Shown here one piece after another: positions 11,985 through 23,200 of a stretch of DNA of 64,000 bases. Made by a program: the position numbers and the translations under genes. The notes beneath the pieces were generated by a model that searched no databases, was not told the DNA's origin, and worked only from the letters and a program-made list of their open reading frames with translations. Source of the DNA: Myxocyprinus asiaticus (Eukaryota > Chordata > Actinopteri > Cypriniformes > Catostomidae); assembly GCF_019703515.2 (NCBI RefSeq), contig NC_059382.1:17909001-17973000 (forward strand), in the 5' to 3' direction. How positions within the stretch are numbered: the first letter of the stretch is position 1; every line of letters begins with the position of its first letter.

Positions 11985-13004
11985 TGAAATGTAATCTGGG
12001 ACGCTTATCATTCCAAATGAAGGACTTTGCTATGCTATCAAACTGCTTGAAATAAGAGAGGGGGACATCTACTGGGAGAGACTGTAGCAGGTAGTTGAAT
12101 TTTGGAATACAATTAATTTTAATAACATTAACCTTCCCAATCATAGATAAATGTAATGAAGCCCACCTGTCCACATTGCTCGAAACACTTTTTATCAGAG
12201 GATCAAAACGGACTCTAACTAAATCACACAAATTTGCTGGGAATAAAATGCTCAAATACTTAATGCCCTGTTTGGGCCACTGGAAGGCACCTGGCTGAAA
12301 AGCCGTTACTGGGAAGTATGCTGTCAGAGCCAAAGCTTCGTCCTGAGAACTTAGAAAAGGAATTAATAATTCTGTGGAGGCAAGGCATAGATCTAGTAGG
12401 GTTGGAGATGAATAATAAAATATCATCTTGACACCACCCCTGGAAAATCATCCTCCTTTCTTATCGTGGCTGCTAATGGTTTCAGAGCAAGACAGAACAA
12501 TAATGGGGAAAGAGGGCAACCCTGCCAGGTGCCCCTATCCAAAGTAAAATATTCTGAAATTAATCTAATTGATTGTGAGATGGCAGCGACTGGGGTCTGA
12601 TCATTTGCCACTGACCACATGATGTTGATGAACCGCCTAATGTTATCAGAAGAGCTGCGGCCCCGAATAAACCTCACCTGATCTATATGTATAAGAGATG
12701 TCATAACTTTACTTAATCAGCTAGCCAAAATTTTTGACAGTAGTTTTACGTCTAGATGGATCAGGGAAATTGGACGGTAACTCTTACACTCGCTTGGATC
12801 TTTGTCCTTTTTAAGAATCAGACTGATCCGGGCTTGTGTCATGGTTGGCGGAAGTTTTCCATTCTTTAATGATTCCGTATAAGCTTCTAACAAACGTGGA
12901 GCCAGTTCTGTAGCATAAGATCTAAAAAATTCAGCAGCAAAGCCGTCTGGCCCCAGAGCCTTGCTTGTAGGCAAGGCCTTAATTGCCTCATCAAGCTCCT
13001 CCAA
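11985..13004 (-). pseudogene. LINE1 ORF2 reverse transcriptase, second copy with 32-nt deletion
   Basis: The frame 12717-13004 gives the RT fingers (SKALGPDGFAAEFFRSYATE, then SLILKKDKDPSECKSYRPIS). The frame 12423-12704 continues through QVRFIRGRSSSDNIRRFINI and TLDRGTWQGCPLSPLLFCLA. At about 12428 a 32-nt deletion relative to the copy at 10.9 kb removes the NKLLLYA part of the active-site box and shifts the frame; the protein resumes at DDILLFISNPTRS. LINE2 has the identical deletion. From 11985 to about 12635 this duplicates 10556-11200. Confidence 0.9.
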
Positions 13005-13351
13005 GTTTATCTCATAATCAAGACTTTTTTTGCCCAGTTGTCAGTTTAGGGAGTTCTAATGGTTCCACAAAATGTCTAATATCTTCATCAGTAGACGAAG
13101 ACGTGGAACTATAGATATCAAGATAGAATTCTTTAAAAGCATTATTAATATCAATGGCCGAGGCAAAAATTTCACCACCAGCAGATTTCACTGAAGGAAT
13201 GGCATAAAAAGACTCTCTCTGCTATATATATCTAGCCAAAAGCTTCCCTTCTTTGTCCCCCGACTCAGAGTATGACTGTCTTGCCCTGAATTGCCAAAAC
13301 TCCACCTTCCGCGACAAAATAGTATTATATCTGTATTTCAATCTGGTAAAT

Positions 13352-14371
13352 TCAGGGCAAGAGGCCATCAGACGACATTTGGCACTTCAGCTCTGCTTCG
13401 GTACTTTTAATATTCCCTTCCAACTCCACGAGTTCTCGTGCCTTGGATTTTTTTGATGAATGAGGCATACTGTATGATCCGACCCCTAAGAACCACCTTA
13501 AGTGCCTCCCAAGCCAGGATACTGAGGACCAGTTGGTCTCCATATAAACATTGATTTCAGCCATTAACATTTGTTGGAATTCAGGATTTTGCAAAAGGGA
13601 CACATTAAAGTGCCAACTATATGATTTATTTTTCTATATATGTGTCAACACCTCTAAATTCACCAGGGCATGATCTGAGACTAAGATGTTTCCAATTGAG
13701 CATTCAACAACAGATGAAGTGAGGGACTTAGATATATAAAAAATCTATTCTAGAATAAATCTTATGGACTGATGAAAAAAAATTATAGTCCCTACCGGAT
13801 GGGTTCAAAAGTCTCCAAATATCTGTAAAACCAAGATTTTTACAAATCCTATGAAGCGTCAATGTTGCTCTAGGGGGCTTACACACTTTTGCTTCACTAT
13901 GTTGAAGGACTGAGTCCATCAACAGATTAAAGTCTCCTCCTAATATTATATCATGAGGGGTGCCAGTGACTTGCAACATCCCTTCAAGGTCTATAAAAAA
14001 GCCCTGATCATCAGCGTTAGGTGCGTAAATATTAGCCAAAATCAGATTTTGCCCCTGAATTTCTGCTAAAACAACAATGAATCTTCGTAATTTATCTTTA
14101 ATCTGTTTGAGATATTTGAATTGTAGATGCTTACTTATCAGTGTAATAACTCTCCTGCTCTTACTTGAGCCAGCACTAAAGAAAACATGTCACCCCATAT
14201 CTTCCCAAAATTTTCAGCTTCCTGTGGGGAAAGATATGTTTCTTGAAGAAACACTATATCATATTTCTTACATTTAAGAAGAGAAATAACTTTCCTTCTT
14301 TTTATGGGGTGCCCCATCCCATTCACATTCCACGTGGAGAGAGACAATCCACTCATACTAATATTTGACAT
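13352..14371 (-). pseudogene. LINE1 ORF2 endonuclease domain, broken
   Basis: An APE-type endonuclease domain, which nicks target DNA to prime reverse transcription, is split over several frames. 14138-14371 begins MSNISMSGLSLSTWNVNGMG and includes YDIVFLQETYLS, whose Glu is catalytic in the family. 13728-14039 carries NIYAPNADDQGFF, ILGGDFNLLMD and YSRIDFLYI. The linker to the RT (13352-13603) is also recognisable by match to LINE2. The N-terminal methionine at 14371 is the likely ORF2 start, since the same phrase opens LINE2 ORF2. Confidence 0.9.
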
Positions 14372-14595
14372 TTTGATATATTAGAAAAAATAGAATGTGT
14401 GTCAAAAATAAAATTATAAAGACCACATTCCACATTATTGCAACAAACAAACCCCGAACCTCCCCCTGAACCAAACAAACAGAAAAATGAAAAACGTGGG
14501 CATTAACCCTGCGCACGACAGCGCCAACCGGCGTCCATCCCTCTAAACTCAAAACAGTCCATGTACGCCTACGAGAGCCCCCGCGACAACAACTT

Positions 14596-14795
14596 TGCCG
14601 TCGGATTGCTCAAGTCCGGTGTTTCTATACAAATTTTGTAAGACAGAATTACACAACAGAAGACAATCTATAAAACAAACTCCAGCCAATAGGTGGGATA
14701 AACACAAAGAACGATGTAGGTTCATCCACATAACTGTCCCGAAGGTGTTCCTCCACAAAACAAACTTCCGCCTCTAGCGGAACCTGCACACACAA

Positions 14796-14871
<76 letters not shown>

Positions 14872-15190
14872 AAAAAATAAATAAAATAAAATAAAAAAAA
14901 GGCTGTTCAGTATCCTCAGACAGTCAAATGAATGTCCAGTGAGCCGGCCCATTCAACTGCTACATGAGTGCAACAGATGACCCAATTAACTCCAATGTCC
15001 TGCAAGAAATACTCCACAAAACAAACTCCAACCAATAGGAGGCGTAAGCACAAAGAACGTGCAGATTCATCCACAACACTGTCCCGAAGGAATGCTGCTA
15101 GACAAAACAAACTCCAGCCACTAGGCAGAACCAGCACAAAAAGTAACAAAAAAGGCGCTCAGCTTCCTTGGCTGCAGCATGAGAACCACT
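14596..15190. repeat. Duplicated inter-ORF segment of LINE1
   Basis: Between ORF1 and ORF2 the element carries two diverged tandem units. The cores at 14674-14785 and 15011-15135 both contain ACAAACTCCAGCC/AACC-type phrases, a CACAAAGAACG phrase and ACTGTCCCGAAGG. A (TA)n run (14799-14868) sits between them. LINE2 has the same pair of units, so the duplication belongs to the family and is not a local event. Confidence 0.7.
14799..14868. repeat. (TA)n microsatellite inside LINE1
   Basis: About 35 TA units lie in the inter-ORF region. LINE2 has (AATA)-like repeats instead at the equivalent place (about 39095-39130). Confidence 0.95.
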
Positions 15191-15196
15191 AATAAC

Positions 15197-15935
15197 TTAC
15201 TCAGTCACTGACTTTATGAAGGACATTGCTTGCTGGGGACATGTAAATACTTTACGGCCATCCTTAGTATCTATTCTCAATTTGGCCAGGAAAATCAGTG
15301 CAAAAGTGACCTTCCCTTGATGTAAGAGTTTCTTGCATTCCTTGAATCGATCACATTTCTCTCTTGTCGAATTTGCAAAGTCTGGGAACAAAAAATGCTG
15401 TGGTTCTTACAAGAAAGCCTTCCTTTACTCCTCGCCTCACATAACATGAGATCTTTATTGGATGATCTCAGAAATCTGGCCAGAATTGATCGGGGCCTGT
15501 CTTCCTCAGCTTGCTCGTTTTCCAGTTTATGGCCTGTTATGTCAAGCAGATTTGAAAAGAGCCCGTCCAGGAATTCCACCATATTCTGACCCTCTGCTCC
15601 TTCAGGAATTCCAACAATTCGTTGTTATTCCGGAAGTTACTATTCTCCATATCCTTCAACTTCTCCCAAGCATGCTCCAAATCCGCCTTGGTCACTAGTG
15701 GATTAGCAGCTAATTCCCTCTCCGATGACTCCAGATAATCAATCCATTTCTCGACATCCCCCACTCTTGTAACCAACTTAGTGAATTTTGTCTCCATGCC
15801 TGTGAACAATCGACGTATTGCAGCAAGAACCTCCAAGTCAGCAATGACCTTCATCAGCATTGCCAAAACGTTCAGCAATTCTCGCCGAATCTCTTTCACC
15901 TCTCCAACCAAATCGAGTCCCTGGCTCGAGACCAC
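15197..15935 (-). pseudogene. LINE1 ORF1 (L1 ORF1p-like), broken
   Basis: The frame 15537-15935 shows the coiled-coil region (VKEIRRELLNVLAMLMKVIA, then ETKFTKLVTRVGDVEKWIDY), followed by LEHAWEKLKDMENSN, which leads into the RNA-binding domain of L1 ORF1 proteins. The domain continues, out of frame, at 15295-15582 (MVEFLDGLFSNLLDITG; RPRSILARFLRSSNKDLMLC) and 15197-15391. ORF1 proteins are RNA chaperones that package LINE RNA. The probable start near 16005 (phrase NSKSSASGDIKRHL in LINE2) is damaged here. Confidence 0.8.
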
Positions 15936-16719
15936 TAGAGGGGCATCAGTTTGAGTACGTAAGTGTCTTTTAATGTCTCCAGAGCCTGAGAATTTTTAAT
16001 TCTTTGACATATTGTCTTCCTAGAACAGTTATGGATCAGGGTGTATCGAATCTCACCGGTTTATGACACAAAAAGTATCAAAACTAGCAAAGTGCGCAGA
16101 GCTCGCCGTTCACACATCCGAACCTCCCATGGTGTCATGTGACTCCCAAGATCATGTTGATTAAGCATGCAAGGTGAGTGATAGTTAACAGTGCAATAAA
16201 AATGTAATATTGCTTGAGCAACACGTGTCAGGCATTTGTAAACAGAACCCAAGCGCAGACAATCAGAAACTCTTAAAAGTCTTTTACTGTAAGAAAGAAA
16301 AAAACTACAAAAAAAGATACAAAAACCAAAACAAAAGGCCCAGACTGATTCCAACAGGGCAGCAAACAAAACCTCAAATGAGATGGCAAAAACTGAAAAG
16401 CAAAATTGTAAAAAAAAAGAAGTAAAAAAACAAAACAAAACAAAACGTCCTGGTTACTTGCATAACCTCCATTCCCTGATGGAGGGAACGAGATGTTGTG
16501 TTGATGTAGTGACACTAGGGGTCACTCTTGGGAGCCCGAGACACCTCTGGTCTTTGATAAAAGGCCAATGAAAATTGGCGAGTAGCATTTGCATACCACT
16601 CCCCCGGACATACGGGTATAAAAGGAGCTGGTATGCAAACACTCATTCAGGTTTTATGCTGAGGAGCCGAGACAAGGTCCCGGCCATTTCAGCAGGCAGT
16701 TCAGCGTTGTGGCAGGAGA

Positions 16720-16828
16720 GACACAACGTCTCGTTCCCTCCATCAGGGAACGGAGGTTACGCAAGTAACCAGGACTTTCCCATCTGTCACTCACTCGATG
16801 TTGTGTCGATGTAGTGACACTAGGGGTC
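16720..16828. repeat. DIRS internal complementary region, copy B
   Basis: Arm 1 (16720-16775) is the reverse complement of the left tip (ends GTAACCAGGAC against left tip GTCCTGGTTAC). Arm 2 (16779-16828) is the reverse complement of the right tip (ATCTGTCACTCACTCGATG). The junction trinucleotide at 16776-16778 is TTT where GTT is expected. Confidence 0.85.
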
Positions 16829-17208
16829 CCTATACGAAACGGCGCAACTGGCTGAACTGTGTTACGTGAACTGGTGGTGTGTGACGGGCAGACCACTGTG
16901 TGCCTCATGGCCAGCGCACCAGGCCGACACGTAACCTCCCCCAACACTGTTATGAGTGTCGAACGGCCCTTTGGGACAAGTCGACTACCCAAAAGATAGA
17001 GACGGGCTAGCCCAGTCGTGGCCTCTTATCCCCCTTTTTTCACTCCCCCAAAAAAGGGGGATTAACCGACTAGGCCGACCAGGTCTAGTTGGGGGGTGTC
17101 TCTCCCAAGGGGAGGACACCGAGGAGACCACACCCCGCCCTAGTCGGCTGAGGTGTGAGAGCACCAGGTCTCTGTGTTCACACAACATATCCCAAGAGTG
17201 AGCTAGGA

Positions 17209-17676
17209 TTAGCCAATCATTGAGATGTGAATGCCCACTTCCCTTAATGGGGCAAGAGCTGCCTCTGCGACCTTCGTGAAGACACGAGGGGACAAGGACA
17301 GACCGAAAGGGAAGACCTTGTACTGATACGCCCGACCCTGGAATGAAAACCGCAGGCAGGGTCTGTGTCGAGGTAGAATCGAGACGTGGAAGTATGTGTC
17401 CTTCAGGTCTACCGCCACGAACCAATCTTGATGCTGGACGCTCGCTAGAATGCGTCTTTGCATCAGCATCTTGGACGTGAATCTGTGTAAAGCCCAGTTC
17501 AGTACTCGCAGGTCCAAGATTGGCCGCAACCGACTGCCTTTTTCCGGTACAATGAAGTAGGGGCTGTAAAACCCCTCCTTCATCTCAGCCGGAGGGACAT
17601 ACTCTATCACATCCTTCCGTAGGAGGGTAGCGATCTCCACGCGCAAGGTAGCAGCGTTCTTGCCCTTCACCGAGGT
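17209..17676 (-). pseudogene. DIRS copy B reverse transcriptase, N-terminal and palm part
   Basis: One open frame carries the RT fingers and palm: FYSPYFIVPEKGSRLRPILD, RVLNWALHRFTSKMLMQ, then motif A FVAVDLKDTYFHV and FGLSLSPRVFTKVAEAALAP. A 10-nt deletion at about 17215, relative to copy E, removes the YLDD-type active-site box and shifts the frame. WLILAHS and LVLSHLSRLG remain downstream out of frame. This is the only copy that keeps the N-terminal half of the RT. Confidence 0.9.
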
Positions 17677-17689
17677 GAAGTGGATGACA

Positions 17690-19420
17690 CTACAGCTGGG
17701 CGCTCAGGGGTGGGGAGACCGCCGCTGGAGCACCAAACCTGCCCAAAAATGAAGTGGTGGACGGTGGTCGTGATGATGGCCGTGTACACCGGGTATGTGA
17801 CCCAGGGAACAAGGAAACTGCTCTTGCTGAACTCTTGGGTACTGCAGCCACTTGGGCATGCAGTGCAATTAAATGCAAAAGTAACAAAAGATTCTCCTCC
17901 CGGCCCTCCACCGGGGGATGGAGTGGTCTGCTTACCAGCTCCAGAGCAGCGGGTTTTGTCATCCCTGGGTCGCCCGTCTCAGGGGCGCTTCGAAGCCTTT
18001 CATGGGTTCTTGGCGGCTGCGAGAGGGGTGGCATCTGCTTCCTGCAGTGGGCTCCACGCCGGGGTTGTTGTGGAGCGGTGCAGTCACTGCAGGGGGATGC
18101 CCTTGGCGACGAGCAGACAGGGTGCGGGATCTTGAGCCACACTGGGGCAGGATGTGCCGGATAACCTCCGTCTGCTGCTTCACCACTGAGAACTGCTGGG
18201 CAAAGTCCTCAACAGTGTCGCCGAACTGGCCAACTTGGGAAATGGGGGCAGCAAGGAACCGTGTCTTGTCTGCCTCTCCCATCTCGACCAGGTTGAGCCA
18301 AAGGTGGTGCTCCTGGACAAACAAGGTGGACATCGCCCACCTGAGAGACCGAGCCGTGACCTTTGTCGCCCGGAGAGCGAAGTCGGTCGCCGAGTGCAGC
18401 TCCTGCATCAATCTCGGGGCGGAACTACCCTCGTGCAGTTCTTTTAGCGCCTTGGCTTGGTGGACTTGTAGGAGAGCCATGGCGTGCAGGGCGGAGGCGG
18501 CTTGTCCAGCGGCACCGTAGGCCTTGGCCATCAGGGACGACATAAACCTGCAGGCCTTGGTTGGAAGCTTTGGGCGCCCGTGGCAGGTGGCGGCGCTCTG
18601 TGGGCATAGATGCACCGTGAGCGCCTTATCCACCGGGGGGATTGCCGAATAGCCCTTGGCCTCCCCACCATCAAGGGTAGTGAGGGTGGGGAAGCTGAAA
18701 GATCAGGACCGGGCAGTAAAAGGTGCCTCCCATGACCTTGTCAGCTCTTCATGCACTTCCGGGAAGAAAGGAACGGGGGCGGGTCATGGCTGTGAGCGGT
18801 GCCGCGAGCCCAGGAACCAATCATCGAGCCGCGAGGCTTCAGGGGAGAGCAGAGGGTTCAACTCTAGCCCAACGTTCGCGGCTGCCCGGGAAAGCATGTC
18901 GTCATCTCCGCATCAGCTTGTGACTGGGAGGAGCCCAGTCAGAGGCTTCCGCATCCGACTGGATGAGCCTGCTCTCCGAAGCTGTGCTTGAGAGCTCATC
19001 ACCTTCACGGGCTCCGTATAAGAGGTTGAACTCGCCGTGAGATGAGCCGGTGGACTCATCCGGAAGCCCGATCGTGCAGACGAGTGTGCTGGGGAATGGG
19101 AGGTCCGTGGGGGGATACCCGGTGGAGGTGGTCCCATTGGGGTCCCCAAATCGCCCCCAGTGCTAGCCGCGCTGGCCTCATACTCGTGAGTAGAAGGACC
19201 AAGGCGGGGAGCCTCTGGGGTGGCTTGCTTCTTACAAAGGTAAGCCGTGACCGCATCGTTGCCATGGACGTGTTCTTGCAATGAGTACATGACCCATCAA
19301 CGAACGCTGTCTGAGCAGCGCCCAGACACGAAAGACAGTGATCGTGGCCATCAGAGGTCGAGATATAACGAGCGCAACCAGGCATCTTTTAACCAGGCAT
19401 CTTTTAAAAGACGCGTCTTT
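17690..19420 (-). pseudogene. Gag-like protein of DIRS copy B, frameshifted
   Basis: The zinc-finger-like N-terminus is visible at 19056-19385 (SDGHDHCLSCLGAAQ, GSCTHCKN). The capsid-like helical domain is well preserved in the frame 17959-18633: VHLCPQSAATCHGRPKLPTK, LHAMALLQVHQAKALKELHE, HHLWLNLVEMGEADKTRFLA and FGDTVEDFAQQFSVVKQQTE. A basic proline-rich tail follows at 17690-18142 in another frame. Frameshifts break it near 18900 and 18060. Confidence 0.78.
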
Positions 19421-20132
19421 AAAAAGACGTTCCGTGTGTGCCGCTCTTTTAGAGAAATATACTCTTTTAGAGAAATATACTCTTTTATTTCTGCCGAAGC
19501 GCCCAGGGGCATTCTCTGCAGTGCACCAGTGCAGAGGGGGGAGAAGCCACTGAAATGCGCCGTCAGATCCAGCAGAGGTGAATGAACAGATGTGGGAACT
19601 CAGCCCAGTGAACATGACCGTTCGGCTCCAAAGAGAAAATCTTAATGAGTGGTTGTATACCAGCTCCTTTTATACCCGTATGTCCGGGGGAGTGGTATGC
19701 AAATACCATTCGCCAATTTTCAGTGGCCTTTTATCAAAGACCAGAGGTGTCTCGTGCTCCCAAGAGTGACCCCTAGTGTCACTACATCGACACAACGTCG
19801 AGTGAGTGACAGATGGGGAACCGAAAACACTGAACCTAGAATCTAATGAAAATGTGAAAACCCAGAATGAAGGGAAACATCAATGACCAGGACAGAGAAA
19901 TGAGAAGAAACCAGTACAAAACAAGAGACATAACGAGAATATAAAGGGGGAGAAATCAGGAGGCAAACGAGGAGGGCAGTTGGGGCAAATGAACAGATAA
20001 CAAGGCAAAGGTGGGGTCAAGACATGAGACAGAGCGCATGAAGGAGAAAAACACACACAAGACCAAAACAAAAACAGGTGACAGGTTACCAACACTAAAT
20101 AAAAACTCAAAAAGAGTGTCAGGAACCTGACA

Positions 20133-23100
20133 ACAGGTTCACCCAAATGCACTCCTTATTTCCACTACATGACTTTCTGTTTAATTGTTAATTTTTAAGG
20201 GTACAGTGAGATCATAGATGGCAGCAAACAAAATAGAGAGGAACAGAAGTGGAAGCAGAGATTTCATCAGCAAAGAAAAATATTCCTGGTCCCCATGGAA
20301 ATAAAACCAACCCACAACTTTTTTATTTGCACTGACACCTCGAGTGACAAAACATAGAAACAGTAAAAATCCTTTACTTCATTAAATGTATGGCTCATTG
20401 TCAGACTCTCTTTTATGGAAGTATTGAAGTTGATTCATGTCATCTAATGACTGGCTCTAGCACGCCCCTGTCACTCGGTGCCAACAAATACAATTTCATA
20501 AAAGCAAATAGACAGTTGGTGGCAGAGTGCGGTTCGTGTTCATGCTGGCATGTTTTTCATACAGCCCAGCTAATGATCTGAGGGCATAGAGAGGGGTCAA
20601 ATAAATGACAAAACAATGAAGTTCCACAGCACGGCCGAATTGCTCCGCAGGAGAAGACTCATTAACTGGCCTAACTGAAGCACAACTTTGACATTTCAAC
20701 ATCCCACGGCCCAGCAAAATATGAAATGACTTAAAATAATGGTAGTGGGTGAGGATAATAGCCTTATATTTGATTTAGGCACTCACGCTGCCTTGTCTAG
20801 CCGAATGGTTCTGGCCCTTTCACATAGCTAGAGTGCTGTTTGAAGGCAGACTTCTCTTAGGAAGAGAGCATACTGGTTAGTCAAGGTAATCAGACACGAT
20901 TCTTGAAGAAAGGTTTTTGGGGGGTTCTCAGAGAACCCAGTGTGGTCATTGTTAAAGGAATAGTTCACCCAAAAATTAAAATTCTGTCAATTCTTCCTCA
21001 TGTTGTTCCAAACCCACATGAATTTCTGATCTGATCCATGGACAAAAGCAGTTATTTGTTTACATTATGCTTTCTTAATTCAAATTTTTTAATTAAAATT
21101 TCATTGAAATATATAAATTTAGTCTTAATTTAAATTTTTTATGATAAACTTGCATTTAAACCTCTTAAATTGACAGTTCATTTACACCATAGTTTATATG
21201 TGTAAGATCTAAGTCAATCACAATATTTATCACATTACTAACAAAGAAACATGGTCTTACATTTCTGATTAATGTAAGAAACCAAAGCCTACCTTACAGT
21301 GAAAAGTTCAACCTCCTGGTCCTTGACGCATCAAATTCATTCCATACTCGCTCTGTTTATTCCAACGTCTTTGTGAATGCTCATACCAAGCCTGTGAGGC
21401 ACAACTTCGTCTTGAATTCCTTAAGAATGTACGATTTATGTGATCTCAGAAATTGTATGCTGCATGCTTTATTCTTTTTTTAAACATTAGCTGGGTTTCC
21501 ATCAAACTATTTTTATGCGAATTTTGAAATTGCACATAAGAAATTCTGAATGGAAATGCTTAATATACGAATAAACTCCCAAAATTCGCTTAAAATTTAA
21601 TTCAGTAGGCAGAGGTGAATTTTCTAGAGTTCCACATTTGTTAAAATGCGCATTAAGGTGATGGAAACGATGATGTGTTTTGACCATTTGTGCGTGTGTT
21701 ATGAGTGTGCGATAGCTTGATGTGACTGGCCCAAGGAAAGGTCAGACTTGGCACACAATTCTTCAAACATAACCCTTGACATTTGGAAATATTTAACCCA
21801 CAGCTGGTCATTAAAGTGGGTCCTCACAATCCACCAGAAAAGTTTTTGAGCACGGGTGCTCCCAGGTATGCGGAGGCTGGCTGCGTGTGGGCATCACATC
21901 CATTTCAGCCCTCATTATATCAGATATTACACTTATTCTGCGTTGTCTCCTGGCAGCATCTAATTAAACAAGGTACAATTGCTCCAATCATGCAAATAAA
22001 ACTCTCCCCAAAGGAGGTAATTTAGCTTCTCCATCATGACAAGGCGGGGTCACTCAAGATAATGCGATGGATAGATCAAGACATTGGATGGAATCGTGAA
22101 GCGATTCGTATTTTCCTTCGTCAAAATTTTAGAAATGCAAAACTTTGAAACCCAGCTATTGTTAAGTGAAAGGCTGTCACGAAATGTTATTACATTCTCC
22201 TTGTCAACTCCAGATTAACATCAAAACAATTACATCGTTCATCCCGCCAATCACATTCTTTTAAAAATAATTTAAAAAAATGTTTTATTGGTTTGAAACG
22301 TCTGAACGTCTTTTTTCAGTTTACAATTTTTTTTCATGTATATTATTTAGTTTGTAATATAATTTTGTTATTTTAGTATGTGATATTTTTTCCTAAGTAT
22401 TTTTAACATAAAAAACATACACATTGCCTTTCATTTAGAAAAGATGTAACAGAGAATTCATATTGAAATACTGGTAATGTTAGGGTTCACATTGTGAGCA
22501 CTCTGTGCACAGGCAGGGGCGCCACTGCTCTTAATGAATGTTGTTTGATAGTAATTGGGCAGATGAGCAGGTGGTCGGTGCTATCAATCAATTACGCATG
22601 CACGCCCTGACCACCCCCTAAAACAACTCCAACTGAATTCCATTTGTCACTGTTAGATTTCACGCTGTATCTCGTCCATCAAATGGAAATGAAAGAGCAG
22701 CAGTCTGTCTTTTTTATATTATGAAAAGCAGGGAAAACTCAAACTGTAATTACCGTTTAATCATTATTATCTGATAATTCATTACCAATAGCAACCTGAA
22801 AACATATTTATTTAGTTAGGGACAGTGGATTTTTTAAAAAGGCCACCTGCAAAATGATTAAGACAATGCCCTTTATTAATTTATTAAAGTGATTTTATGA
22901 TATGCGCTCCTCTATCCAAGTGTTGCCAAAGGTTTATTATAATATCCCTGCTGTACAATTTAAAGCTCTGAAGAGAGATAGCTGTTCAGCTGTTCACAAC
23001 AGTCCAGAAATAGGATGAAAATATGGATGAATATTTTTTAAATATGCATTTTCTCATTCTACCATTACATTTTCAAACCAATAATTACAACCTACTATTT

Positions 23101-23200
23101 TTTATTATATGATTTAAAATTATATATTTTGCAAACTATATTATACAGTATATTATAAACATTTATTTAACAAATTATATAATTTCACTGTATAACATCC
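20133..23200. other. Non-coding DNA with candidate conserved elements
   Basis: No gene is recognised. An Angel-type fragment lies at 20952-21035. Two stretches resemble conserved non-coding elements by composition and motif density: 21890-22040, with TCTAATTAAAC and the octamer ATGCAAAT, and 22495-22625, with ATCAATCAATTACGCATGCA. These are suspicions only. Confidence 0.5.
20952..21035 (+). mobile_element. Angel-type MITE, left-end fragment
   Basis: It starts TTAAAGGAATAGTTCACCC and continues with AAATTCTGTCA and CATGTTGTTCCAAACC, the left half of the same family as at 1479. No right end was found. Confidence 0.6.

Larger units (their letters stand above)
9072..16148 (-). mobile_element. L1/Tx1-clade LINE insertion 1, rearranged
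   Basis: The element lies on the minus strand: its 3' poly-A appears as a T-run at 9072-9086 and its 5' end is near 16148, in a region shared with LINE2. The flanks carry a 12-nt direct repeat matching at 10 positions (AGATCACGTAGA at 9060-9071, AGATCATGTTGA at 16149-16160), a plausible target-site duplication. This indicates one insertion event. Inside are remnants of ORF1, an endonuclease/reverse-transcriptase ORF2, and a large internal anomaly: the ORF2 part at 10556-11200 is present again at 11985-12635, with an unrelated element between. Confidence 0.88.
16444..19821 (-). mobile_element. DIRS-type retrotransposon, copy B (internally deleted)
   Basis: It is flanked on both sides by AAC (16444-16446 and 19819-19821). 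Left inverted repeat about 16497-16672, internal complementary region 16720-16828, right inverted repeat about 19620-19800. It holds a Gag-like pseudogene and an RT fragment. RNase H and the recombinase are absent: near 17141 the 3' non-coding part joins RT sequence. It sits inside an LTR-like element, so it is the younger of the two. Confidence 0.93.
16226..20132 (-). mobile_element. Solo-LTR-like element split by DIRS copy B
   Basis: The ends are a perfect short inverted repeat, TGTCAGG at 16226 and CCTGACA ending 20132, flanked by an imperfect 5-bp duplication (ACACG and ACAGG, 4 of 5). Without DIRS B the element is about 530 bp. It has no coding capacity. On the minus strand it reads TGTCAGG...CCTGACA, as expected of an LTR. 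The element at 54.6 kb also ends CTGACAC on the minus strand and may be related. Internal retroelement genes are absent, which fits a solo LTR. Confidence 0.6.
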
